Assembly (NCBI GenBank): GCA_963835215.1
Contig: CAWIES010000002.1
Span: 744,001-808,000 of the forward strand
Length of the DNA: 64,000 nt
Direction: 5' to 3'
Source: Roseiarcus sp963835215
GTDB lineage: Bacteria > Pseudomonadota > Alphaproteobacteria > Rhizobiales > Beijerinckiaceae
The translations under genes and the position numbers were made by a program. Positions 1 to 8,439 of this stretch are shown here, piece by piece. Numbering within the stretch: the first letter of the stretch is position 1; every line of letters starts with the position of its first letter. Under the pieces are notes generated by a model that saw only the letters and a list, made by a program, of their open reading frames with translations, searched no databases and was not told the DNA's origin.

Positions 1-333
1 CCGAGCCGGCGATCATGCTGACCGGGCCGGTCGATGTGACCAAGAAGCTGCTCGCCCGCGCCCATATGAGCATCGGCGACATCGATCTGTTCGAAGTCAA
101 CGAGGCCTTCGCTTCGGTGGTGCTGCGCTTCATACAAGCGTTCGACGTCGATCCGGAGATCGTCAACGTCAATGGCGGCGCGATCGCGCTCGGCCACCCG
201 CTAGGGGCGACCGGCGCGATGATTCTCGGCATGGCGCTCGACGAGCTGGAGCGCAGCGGCAAAGCAGACCGCGCTGATAACCCTGTGCATCGGCGGCGGT
301 ATGGGCACCGCGACCATCATCGAGCGGGTGTGA
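1..333 (+). CDS. Acetyl-CoA acyltransferase (thiolase), C-terminal part, frameshifted
   Basis: This is the C-terminal end of a thiolase that cleaves 3-oxoacyl-CoA in beta-oxidation; the gene starts outside the window. Visible family signatures are the FEVNEAFA stretch, the NVNGGAIALGHPLGATGA motif with the catalytic His, and the CIGGGMG motif with the catalytic Cys. The last motif is only readable after a frame change at about 261-263, where an extra A in the AAAG run shifts the frame; the restored frame ends ERV-TGA at 331-333. It lies 84 bp upstream of a fadB/fadJ-type gene in the same direction, the usual fadA-fadB pairing. The break is probably a sequencing error because both sides are well conserved. 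Confidence 0.9.
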
Positions 334-417
334 TCGGCGCCCGCTACACACGCAAGGACGGAAGCTGGGCGTGAGCGCGCACCCCCTCACGCCTCTTCGC
401 ATTGACGAGAAAGAGCG

Positions 418-2624
418 ATGACCATGCAGAACTTCCGCTTCGAACTCGATGCCGACGGCGTCGCGCTGATCACCTGGGACATGCCGGGACGCTCGATGAA
501 CGTGCTGACGGTCGAGGTGATCGAAGAACTGACCGCGCTGGTCGACAAGATCGCGGGCGACGCGGCGATCAAGGGCGCGGTGGTCACCTCGGGCAAGGAG
601 AGCTTCTCGGGCGGCGCCGACCTGACGATGCTGCAGGGCATGGGCCGCGACTACGCGCGCGTCGCCAAGGCCGAAGGCGAAGAGGCGGCGATGCGCGTCT
701 TCTTCGACCGCTCGCGCCAGCTTTCGCTCACCTATCGCAAGCTTGAGACCTGCGGCAAACCCTTCGCCGCGGCGATCAACGGCGTGTGCCTCGGCGGCGC
801 CTTCGAACTCGCGCTCGCCTGCCACTACCGGATCGTCGCCGACAACGACAAGGCGCGCGTCGGTCTGCCGGAGATCAAGGTTGGCTTATTTCCCGGCGCC
901 GGCGGCACGCAGCGCGTTTCGCGCCTGGCGCCGACGCCCGACGCTTTGCAGATGATGTTCCGCGGCGAGTTGCTGCGCCCCGCCGCGGCCAAGGGAATGG
1001 GCCTCGTCCATCAGGTCGCGCCGGCGGGCGAGATCGTCGCGCTCGCCAAGGCGTGGGTGAAGGCCAACCCGAACGCCAAGGCGCCGTGGGACGATCCGAA
1101 ATTCAAGAACCCTTCGGGCAAAGTGTTCTCCGCAAGCGGCATGATGATCTGGCCGCCGGCCAACGCGATCTATCGCCGCGAGACCTACGACAATTATCCC
1201 GCCGCCAAGGCGATCCTGTCGAGCGTGTTCGAGGGCCTGCAACTGCCGATCGACCTCGCGCTGGCGGTCGAGAGCCGCTACTTCGCCAAGATCCTGCGCT
1301 CGAAGGAAGCGGCGGCGATGATCCGCTCGCTGTTCCTCTCCAAGGGCGAACTCGACAAGGGCGCGCGCCGCCCCGCCGGCGTCGCGCCGAGCGATCTTGC
1401 GCAAGATCGGCGTCATCGGCGCCGGCTTGATGGGCGCCGGGATCGCCTATGTCTCGGCGAGCGCCGGGCTCGAAGTCGTGCTGATCGACCGCGACCAGGA
1501 AGCGGCCGACAAGGGCAAGGCGCATTCGGAAAAGCTGATCTCCAGCCAGATCGCCAAGGGCCGCGCCAAGGGCGCCGAGCGCGACGCGCTGCTCGCGCGC
1601 ATCCATCCAAGCGCCGACTATGGCGCGCTGAAGGGTTGCGACCTCGTCGTCGAGGCGGTGTTCGAGGACCGCGCGGTGAAGAAGGAGGCGACGCAGAAGG
1701 CGCAAGGCGCGATCGGCGCCGACGTGATCTTCGCCTCCAACACCTCGACCCTGCCGATCGGCTCGCTCGCCGAGACGGCGCTGAAGCCGGAGAATTTCAT
1801 CGGCATCCACTTCTTCTCGCCGGTCGACAAGATGATGCTGGTCGAGATCATCGTCGGCGCCAAGACCGGCCCGCAGGCGCTCGCGACCGCGATCGATTTC
1901 GTGCGCGCGATCCGCAAGACGCCGATCGTCGTCAACGACTGTCGCAGCTTCTTCGCCAACCGTTGCGTTGGCAATTATCTGCTCGAAGGCCATCTGATGC
2001 TGATGGAGGGCGTGCCGCCCGCGCTGATCGAAAACGCCGCGCGTATGGCCGGCATGCCGGTCGGGCCGCTGTCGCTCAACGACGAAGTGGCGATCGATCT
2101 TGCCTGGCGCATCCTGCAAGCGACCAAGAAAGACCTTGGCCCCACGGCGGTCGATCCGGCGCAGGAAAAACTGCTCGAGGCGATGGCGATCAAGGAGCAG
2201 CGGCTCGGGCGCAAGAACGGCAAGGGCTTCTACGACTATCCGGCCAATGGCCCCAAGACACTGTGGCCCGGCCTGAAAGCGATCGCCGGCAAGGCGCTCG
2301 ACCCCGAGACGATTCCGCTTGCCGACCTCAAGGACCGCGTCCTCTACACCCAGGCGCTGGAGGCGGCGCGCTGCATGGAGGAAAACGTCGTCACCGACCC
2401 GCGCGAGGCCGATGTCGGCTCGATCCTCGGCTTCGGCTTCGCGCCGTTCACCGGCGGCGTGCTGTCGTTCATCGACGGCGATCGGCGCAAAGGCGTTTGT
2501 CGCGCGCGCCGAGGCGCTGGCGGCCAAATACGGCCCACGCTTTGCGCCGAGCGAAGGGCTGAAGCAGATGGCGGCGAGCGGCGAGACTTTTTACAGCCGC
2601 GCCGCCGGAAAGGCCGCGGCCTAG
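418..2624 (+). CDS. fadJ: FadB/FadJ-type enoyl-CoA hydratase / 3-hydroxyacyl-CoA dehydrogenase, two frameshifts
   Basis: Bifunctional beta-oxidation enzyme that hydrates trans-2-enoyl-CoA and oxidises the 3-hydroxyacyl-CoA with NAD. The first 300 or so residues form a crotonase domain (SFSGGADL, then the NGVCLGGAFELALACHYRI oxyanion-hole region). The second half is a 3-hydroxyacyl-CoA dehydrogenase with a Rossmann motif GVIGAGLMGAGIA and the typical FASNTSTLPI and GIHFFSPVDKM motifs, followed by the C-terminal helical domain (GRKNGKGFYDY). The frame moves by one extra base near 1397 (an additional T before CGCAAG) and again near 2480 (an extra G after FIDG). Repaired length is about 734 residues, normal for the family. 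It probably shares an operon with the upstream thiolase. Confidence 0.92.
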
Positions 2625-2630
2625 AAGGCC

Positions 2631-2747
2631 CGTCACGCCCGCCCCCGGACTTGATCCGGGGGTTGATCCGGGCGCCCAGGCGGCGACACGAGTGGTTTGC
2701 TGACCCCGGTCTCATCCTGGATACGCGGGTCAAGCCCGCGTATGACG
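2631..2747. repeat. Composite palindromic intergenic repeat, copy 1
   Basis: A 117-bp stretch between the convergent fadJ and manC genes. It has one hairpin built on CCCCCGGACTTGATCCGGGGG and another on ACGCGGGTCAAGCCCGCGT, joined by a GGCGGCGAC-containing linker. An almost identical unit lies inverted at 28052-28167. The form resembles the abundant non-coding palindromic repeats of alphaproteobacterial intergenic regions. Lying between convergent genes it could also act in transcription termination or mRNA stability; this is inference. Confidence 0.85.
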
Positions 2748-2794
2748 CGCAGGGTGGGGATGACGCGGTGCGATGGCGCGATCCCGCTGGCGAC

Positions 2795-4216
2795 TCAGTC
2801 CTTCTCGGGGCGGTTGTAGACGTCCTCGAGGCGGATGATGTCGTCTTCGCCGAGATAGGAGCCGGTCTGGACCTCGATCAGCTCGAGGTCGATCTTGCCG
2901 GGGTTGACGAGGCGATGGACGACGCCGATCGGCAGATAGATCGACTCGTTCTCGTGCACCGTCACCTCTTCCTCGCCGCGCGTCACCCGCGCGGCGCCCT
3001 TGACCACCACCCAATGTTCGGCGCGGTGGAAATGCTTCTGCAGCGACAATTGGCGCCCCGGCGCAACGACGATGCGCTTGACCTGATAACGCTCGCCCGA
3101 ATCGATCGACTGGTAATAGCCCCAGGGCCGGTACATGCGCTTGTGCTCGATCGCCTCGCGCCTCTTTTCGCGTTTGAGCGCGTCGACCAATTGCTTGACC
3201 TTGTCGCCCTGATCGCGCCGCATCACCAGCACCGCGTCCTGGGTTGTCACCACGGCGATGTCGTCGAGGCCGATGACCGCCGTCAGCAAGTCGGGCGAGC
3301 GGATGTGCACGTTCTTGGCGTCGAGCGCGAAACCATTGCCGAGGATCGCGTTGCCCGAAGCGTCGCGCGGACTGAGCTTCCACACCGCGTCCCAATTGCC
3401 GACGTCCGACCAGCCGATGTCGGCGGGCACCACCGCGGCGCGCGCGGTGCGCTCCATCACCGCGTAGTCGATCGACTTCTTGGGCGAACGCTCAAACGCT
3501 TCCTTATCGAGCGCGAGAAAGCCGAGATCGTCGCGCGCGCCATCGAGCGCGGCGGCGGCCGCTTCCACCATCTCCGGCTCGAAGGCTTTGAGCTCCTCCA
3601 GCATCACGTCGGCGCGGAAAAAGAAATTGCCGGAATTCCAAAGATAGCCCTCCGCGACATAACGCTCGGCGACGGCAAGATCGGGCTTCTCGACGAAGGC
3701 GTCGACGCTGCGCGCGCCAGTTTTCCCCAGCGCCACGCCGGGACGGATGTAGCCGTAGCCGATCGCCGGCTCGGTCGGCTTGACGCCGAGCGTGACGATC
3801 GAGCCGGCCGCCGCCGCTTCCGCCGCCAGCGCGCAGGTGGCGAGGAATCCCGGCTGGTCGAGCACGACATGGTCGGCGGCGAACACCGCGACCACGGTTT
3901 GGGGATCGCGTCGCGCCGCGATCTCGGCGGCGAGCGCCACCGCCGGGCCGGAGTCGCGCCGGGTCGGCTCGAGCACGATCGTCGCCTTCGCGCCGATTTC
4001 CTCAAGCTGCTCGCGCACCAGGAAGCGATATTCGCGGTTGGTGACGACGATCGGCGTCTCGAACAGCGGGTCGTCGAGCCGCTGGATCGACTGCTGGAAG
4101 GTCGAGGACGGGCCGATCAGCGCGATGAACTGCTTGGGCATGGTCTCGCGCGATTCCGGCCATACCCGCGTGCCGGCGCCCCCGCACATGATGATCGGCA
4201 GGACTTTCCTCGACAT
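2795..4216 (-). CDS. manC: Mannose-1-phosphate guanylyltransferase / mannose-6-phosphate isomerase
   Basis: Bifunctional type II enzyme making GDP-mannose for exopolysaccharide or LPS, 473 residues, the usual length. The N-terminal nucleotidyltransferase carries CGGAGTRVWPESR and PKQF at residues 11-30, the sugar-nucleotide pyrophosphorylase signature. The C-terminal cupin-type isomerase begins around RPWGYYQSI (about residue 360) and includes QLSLQKHFHRAEHW and the PIGVVHRLVNPG metal-binding segments. The ATG at 4214-4216 gives a good N-terminus. It converges on fadJ across a repeat-bearing spacer, and no other polysaccharide gene is adjacent, so it seems to be a single transcription unit. 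In other genomes the same enzyme is called xanB, cpsB or noeJ. Confidence 0.95.
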   Translation of the reverse strand: MSRKVLPIIMCGGAGTRVWPESRETMPKQFIALIGPSSTFQQSIQRLDDPLFETPIVVTNREYRFLVREQLEEIGAKATIVLEPTRRDSGPAVALAAEIAARRDPQTVVAVFAADHVVLDQPGFLATCALAAEAAAAGSIVTLGVKPTEPAIGYGYIRPGVALGKTGARSVDAFVEKPDLAVAERYVAEGYLWNSGNFFFRADVMLEELKAFEPEMVEAAAAALDGARDDLGFLALDKEAFERSPKKSIDYAVMERTARAAVVPADIGWSDVGNWDAVWKLSPRDASGNAILGNGFALDAKNVHIRSPDLLTAVIGLDDIAVVTTQDAVLVMRRDQGDKVKQLVDALKREKRREAIEHKRMYRPWGYYQSIDSGERYQVKRIVVAPGRQLSLQKHFHRAEHWVVVKGAARVTRGEEEVTVHENESIYLPIGVVHRLVNPGKIDLELIEVQTGSYLGEDDIIRLEDVYNRPEKD

Positions 4217-4309
4217 CCGCGCTCCTCGCCAATTGGGCGGCCTCGCCCCCCGCGCGACACAGCTAACCCAAGCGCCGTAAATTTTGCATGAGCGGACAAT
4301 TCCTCCCCC

Positions 4310-4766
4310 TTACGGCGGGGCAAGACGCTCCATCAGGCGCCGGTGCGCCTCGGGGATTGGCGTCGGCCGGCCGCTCGCGCGCTCAATATAGACATGGGTG
4401 TAGCGCCCATCGGCGCTCGCCTGTGGCGCGCCGGCCTTGAAGATCGCCAGCCGGTAGCGCACCGACGAACGACCAAGGCTTTCGACCGCGACGCCAACTT
4501 CGACCACATCGGGAAAGGCGAGGCTGGAATGAAAGCGGCAACCGCTTTCGACGACGACGCCGATCACTGGGCTGAGCGACGGGATCGAGCAGGCCGGCCT
4601 CGATCAGGATCGCGTTCACCGCCGCGTCGAAGAAGGCGTAATAGGCGACGTTGTTGAGATGGCCGTAGGGGTCGTTGTCGCTCCAGCGGGTGGTGACCGG
4701 AACGAAGCGAGCGAAAGCGCTGCGAAGAGAAGGCTCCGCCCTCCCCGACTTGCCGGCGCCGTTCAG
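4310..4766 (-). CDS. Acyl-CoA thioesterase, 4HBT/YbgC-like hotdog fold, frameshifted
   Basis: Small hotdog-fold thioesterase. The N-terminal half shows the active-site segment TTRWSDNDPYGHLNNVAYYAFFD, with the Asp and the GHLNN loop typical of 4-hydroxybenzoyl-CoA thioesterase-like proteins. The C-terminal half continues in another frame from VIGVVVESGCRFHSSL to RLMERLAPP. The shift by one extra base is near 4567. No ATG, GTG or TTG exists in frame near the expected N-terminus; a CTG at 4764-4766 overlaps the bioY stop (CTGA) and sits 6 nt behind an AAGGAG ribosome site (4773-4778), so I take it as the likely start. Translational coupling to bioY is implied. Substrate unknown. Confidence 0.8.
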
Positions 4767-5353
4767 CCGGCGCTCCTTGGCAGGTTGACGCGGCGCGCCG
4801 CGAGCGCCAGGGCGACCGCCAGCAACGTCTTGGCGACCGTCGCCGCCCAAAAAGGCGCGACGCCGACGGCAAAGGCCTTGTCGGCGCCGAGCGCCAAGCC
4901 GAAGGCCAGCCAGGCGAAGCCCGCGGCGAACATCACCAAATGGCCGAGGGTCATCGCCGCCAGGGCCGGCAGCCAGCCACGGGTCCAGCCGCGATCGGCC
5001 AAAAAGCCGACCAGCGCGGCGGCAAGCAGAAAGCCGGCGAGATAGCCGCCCGTCGGCCCGGCGATGTAGGCGGGCCCGGCGACTGCGCCAGCGAACACCG
5101 GCAGCCCGACCAGACCCTCAAGCAGATAGAGCGCGACGGTCGCGACGCCGAGCCGAGCGCCCAGCACGGCCGCGAGCGCCAGCACCGCCAGCGTCTGCAA
5201 CGTCATCGGCACCGGATAGAACGGAACCTGGATCTTGGCGGAGGCGACCAGGACGAGCGTGCCGGCGAGCGCCAGCGCCGCGTCGCGCGCCAAGCGGGAG
5301 AGGCCAAAGGGCTTCTGCGCCGAGGCCGGAGTGGCGGGCGAACGGTCGAGCAT
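4763..5353 (-). CDS. bioY: Biotin transporter BioY (substrate-binding S component)
   Basis: Integral membrane biotin-binding S component of ECF-type uptake, 196 residues. The BioY signature is clear: AKIQVPFYPVPMTLQTLAVL near residue 45, then GLPVFAGAVAGPAYIAGPTGGYLAGF, with about six hydrophobic segments. No bioM or bioN (ATPase and T component) is adjacent; solitary BioY proteins occur in many bacteria and can work alone or with shared ECF modules. The gene is followed with a CTGA overlap by the thioesterase gene. I see no biotin synthesis genes nearby. Confidence 0.95.
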   Translation of the reverse strand: MLDRSPATPASAQKPFGLSRLARDAALALAGTLVLVASAKIQVPFYPVPMTLQTLAVLALAAVLGARLGVATVALYLLEGLVGLPVFAGAVAGPAYIAGPTGGYLAGFLLAAALVGFLADRGWTRGWLPALAAMTLGHLVMFAAGFAWLAFGLALGADKAFAVGVAPFWAATVAKTLLAVALALAARRVNLPRSAG

Positions 5354-5475
5354 GCGGGGTCCTCTTGGTTTGCTGCGCTGGCGGCTGAACCGGCCGGGAT
5401 CGCCTCAGGCGCCGAGTGTCGGTATAGACAAGCGCGCCGCGGCGAACAAGCCGGACGGCGGCGGAGAACCTTGGG

Positions 5476-6385
5476 TTGAGCGCGCCGTCCAACCAACCGC
5501 CGCGCCCTAGCGGCGTCGAGACGCCCGAGCGCGGGCCGACGCGGCTCAGCCCGCTGGTGCGACGGCTGATCGCGCCCAATCCCTCGCCGTTCACCTTCAC
5601 CGGCACCTGCAGCTACATCGTCGGCGAGGGCGAGGTGGCGATCCTCGATCCCGGCCCGGCCGACCCCGCCCATATCGAAGCGCTGCTGGCGGCGAGCGCG
5701 GGCGAACGGGTCGCGAGACATCGTGATCACCCATTCCCATCGCGACCACGCCGACGGCGCGGCGCTGCTGCAAGCGCGGACCGGCGCGCCAATCATCGGC
5801 GCGCGCGCCTATGTCGCTGCGCCTGGCGGATCGCCGCGCGCCGACGCCTCCCACACCATCGACTATCGGCCCGACGTCGCGCTCGAGGACGGCCAGCGTC
5901 TCGCCGGGCGCGGCTTCACGCTCGAAGCGGTCGCCACCCCGGGCCACGCCGCCAATCATCTCGCCTTCGCGCTCATCGAAGAGAACGCGCTGTTCTCGGG
6001 CGATCACGTCATGGCGTGGTCGACTTCGGTGGTCGCGCCGCCCGACGGTTCGATGGCCGACTACATGGCCTCGCTCGAAAAGGTGCGGCGGCGCGGCGAG
6101 ACGATCTACTGGCCCGGCCACGGCGGCCCGGTGCGCGATCCGCAGCGTTATGTGCGCGGATTGGCGAGCCACCGCCGGCAGCGCGAAGCGGCGATCCTTG
6201 CGCGTTTGGCGGCGGGCGAGGCGAGCGTTGCCGAGATCGTCGAGCGGATCTACGCCGGCCTCGCTCCGGCGCTGATCGGCGCGGCGAGCCTGTCGACCCT
6301 CGCCCATCTCGAAGATCTGATGCAGCGCGGCCTTGTCGTCAGCGACGGGCCTTTGGGGCTCACGGCGCGCTTTCGCCTCGCGTGA
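5476..6385 (+). CDS. MBL-fold metallo-hydrolase, LACTB2-like, frameshifted
   Basis: Metallo-beta-lactamase-fold hydrolase, possibly acting on RNA or thioesters as in the LACTB2/beta-lactamase-like 2 family. The N-terminal part (NPSPFTFTGTCSYIVGEG then AILDPGPADPAHIEALL) is in one frame; the metal ligand motif ITHSHRDHADG and the later VATPGHAANHLAF, SGDHVM and WPGHGGP motifs are in the next. One inserted base near 5718 (before GACATC) explains the shift. The C-terminal winged-helix-like region (AEIVERIYAG onwards) is also typical. The TTG at 5476 gives the longest sensible start. Substrate is not deducible. Confidence 0.88.
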
Positions 6386-6388
6386 CGA

Positions 6389-7168
6389 TCACGGCTGCTG
6401 CAACTCGTCCTGCACGGCGGCGGCGAAGCGGCGGTAGTGGCGGGCGTTGGCGCCGAAGTCGTGGCGCCCGACGCGCGACACCGAGCGCAGATCGATGCGC
6501 GTTTGGGAAGCGAGCGGGCGCACGCGCACGGCGATGTCGTCGGCAAAACCAAACAGCGGCGAGCGGGCGATCGCTTCGATCTGGGCGACGCCGTCGACGC
6601 GCAGGTTGGGCGGGTTGGAATCGACAATCCGCCAGCCGAGATCCTTGGCGACGCGCAGCGCGAGTTGGTAGGCCTCGACCGGCTCGAGATCGACGACGAT
6701 CGGCTGCACTTCGGGATAGGCTTCCTTTTGCAGGTCGCCATCGGCGGGGTTCCAGTTGGGCGGCGCCTGACCGAGGCGCGCCTCGCGCGCCTTGGCCGAG
6801 ATCATGAAGGCGGGCGGCGAGGAAAAATCCGTCGTCACGTCGGCGATCATCGGCAGCGGCTGCGCGATCGCGGTCAGATAGGTCGGATAGGCAAGCAGCC
6901 CGAGCGAAAGGATGCAGCCAACGCCCGCCTGCGCGGCGCCGCGCCGGCCGGTGCGCCAGATCACCACTCCGGCGGCGCCTGCGAGCAGCAGGGCGAGAAA
7001 CGCGAGCGTCAGCGCGGCGCCGAAGACGGTGAGCGCCGCGCCGGCGTCGACATTGGCGAAGCGCGCCGCCGCGACCGCGACGCCGGCGGTGACCAGCGCA
7101 AAGACCGCCGTCCGTCGGCTCCAAACGGCGGCGCGCGAGACAGGTTCTTCGACGATCAGGCGGCGCAT
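6389..7168 (-). CDS. DUF1499 domain membrane protein
   Basis: 259-residue protein with three N-terminal hydrophobic segments (about residues 20-40, 48-70 and 82-105) followed by a soluble DUF1499 domain from about residue 120 to the end (KEAYPEVQPIVVDLEP, DLGWRIVDSNPP, FGFADDIAVRVRP, SRVGRHDFGANARH). DUF1499 proteins are widespread in alphaproteobacteria and plastids but have no assigned function. It converges tail to tail with the metallo-hydrolase, leaving only 3 bp. The leftward gene order places the pilus-like protein gene just upstream, on the same strand. Confidence 0.88.
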   Translation of the reverse strand: MRRLIVEEPVSRAAVWSRRTAVFALVTAGVAVAAARFANVDAGAALTVFGAALTLAFLALLLAGAAGVVIWRTGRRGAAQAGVGCILSLGLLAYPTYLTAIAQPLPMIADVTTDFSSPPAFMISAKAREARLGQAPPNWNPADGDLQKEAYPEVQPIVVDLEPVEAYQLALRVAKDLGWRIVDSNPPNLRVDGVAQIEAIARSPLFGFADDIAVRVRPLASQTRIDLRSVSRVGRHDFGANARHYRRFAAAVQDELQQP

Positions 7169-7189
7169 CGCGGCGCCGCGCGGGAGTGG

Positions 7190-7657
7190 TCAGTTGGCCG
7201 GCTTGGTCGCCGCGGCGCCCGAGGCGAGCGAGCTGTGGGCGGTGATTTGACCGCTGGCCGCCAAGAACGCCTTGTCGTCATCGCCAACCTGGACCGTCGG
7301 CATGCACAGCGGGTTGCACCAGTAGGACTCGCGCTCATCGCCACGTTGCACGACGAGGACGGACTTAGCCGGCTCGACCTCGATATTCTTCTCGTCGATT
7401 ATAGAGCCCTGGGCATCGAGCGCAATCAGGTTGGTCATGCCGTAGCCCTTGCCGGTGACGACCATCGCGCCGCCGCCCTTGAGCATGGTCACGTCCGCGA
7501 TGGCGGGATTGCCCACCACCAGCGTGCGTGTGCCGGCCGGAAGCTGAGCGACCTTGGCCTGGTCGATCAGCACGGATAGCGTATCGGGCGCGGCGGGCGC
7601 GGCGAGCGCGGGCGCGGCGCCGAGGAGGGCGAGAGCAAGGAGCACGCGAGGCGACAT
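7190..7657 (-). CDS. Pilus assembly protein N-terminal domain protein, stand-alone
   Basis: Secreted protein of about 155 residues made of a signal peptide (MSPRVLLALALLGAAPALA) and a domain like the N-terminus of CpaC/RcpA-type secretins (LPAGTRTLVVGNPAIADV, GMTNLIALDAQG). In pilus secretins this domain precedes the outer-membrane ring; here the secretin part is absent. I chose ATG 7655-7657 over an upstream ATG at 7696 because it gives a clean signal peptide. Two cysteines (YWCNPLCMP) could form a disulfide in the periplasm. No tad or other pilus genes are in this window, so its partner is unknown. Confidence 0.82.
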   Translation of the reverse strand: MSPRVLLALALLGAAPALAAPAAPDTLSVLIDQAKVAQLPAGTRTLVVGNPAIADVTMLKGGGAMVVTGKGYGMTNLIALDAQGSIIDEKNIEVEPAKSVLVVQRGDERESYWCNPLCMPTVQVGDDDKAFLAASGQITAHSSLASGAAATKPAN

Positions 7658-7879
7658 GGCTCGGCCTTTTGCACGGACGGAGATCGACCCGGCCATCTGG
7701 CCCTAAATAGGTGAACGAACCCTCAACAAGCGGGGTAAACGAGGGCCGGGCGGCGCCGCCCTGCGACATTGTCAGAGGTTAAAAACTGCGGCAGATTTCC
7801 CTCGTGGCGAAGGTCGCGGAAATTTCGGCTGACGCCAGCGCATCGGGAAGGCTCGATCGCAGCTTTTGGAGAATGAGCC

Positions 7880-8401
7880 GTGACCGAGCGCCAAAATTGG
7901 AACCTGTTCAGGACCGCCTTGGCCATTTTGGCCGTCCTTGGCGCCTCGGAGGGCGCGCGCGCCCAGAATCCTTCCGACGTCGGGAATCACCCTTCCGCGA
8001 TGATGCGCTCGCCGGCCGCCCCTTCGCCGGTCAAGGTGGCGAGCGACTGGGGGTTGCTCGGCTCCTGGAGCATGGATTGCAGCGCTCCGCTGAGCCAGAG
8101 TAACGTCGAGTTCACCTACGCTGACGTCGGCGGAACTCTGTTTTACCAGCGCAATCAGGGGAGTAGTCAGGATTCCAACCCGGTCGTGTCGGCGACGGTC
8201 ACGCCTGACGGCAAGATGGACTTCGTGATCAGTTTCACCTCGGCGGGGCAAAAACGGCGCAACATCATCGTCAAGGCGGCGGACGGTTCCCAATATCACG
8301 CGTTTGACAACTCCGACGTCGCCAGCGGCCAGTACAGCGTCCAGGATGGAAAGTTCACCTCCAACGGCGCGGACGCGCCGTGGCTGCACCGCTGCAAATG
8401 A
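7880..8401 (+). CDS. Secreted hypothetical protein
   Basis: 173-residue protein with an N-terminal hydrophobic stretch (TALAILAVLGASEGARA) ending in an AxA signal-peptidase site, so it is probably periplasmic. The mature part has two cysteines (SWSMDCSAP near residue 75 and LHRCK at the C-terminus) and a beta-rich pattern (EFTYADVGGTLFYQR). It begins with GTG; a GGAG sequence lies about 8 nt upstream. I do not recognise a defined family. The overall plan recalls small periplasmic proteins of alphaproteobacteria but I assign no function. It converges with edd. Confidence 0.7.
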   Translation: MTERQNWNLFRTALAILAVLGASEGARAQNPSDVGNHPSAMMRSPAAPSPVKVASDWGLLGSWSMDCSAPLSQSNVEFTYADVGGTLFYQRNQGSSQDSNPVVSATVTPDGKMDFVISFTSAGQKRRNIIVKAADGSQYHAFDNSDVASGQYSVQDGKFTSNGADAPWLHRCK

Positions 8402-8439
8402 TCGGCGTCTTTTGACCGCGCCCACTTCCCGACGAGCGA

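Noticed and set aside
2500..4291. Apparent continuation of fadJ through the manC region
   Set aside because: The continuation appears only because an insertion near 2480 removes the stop from the used frame; the true C-terminus ends at 2624 in the restored frame.
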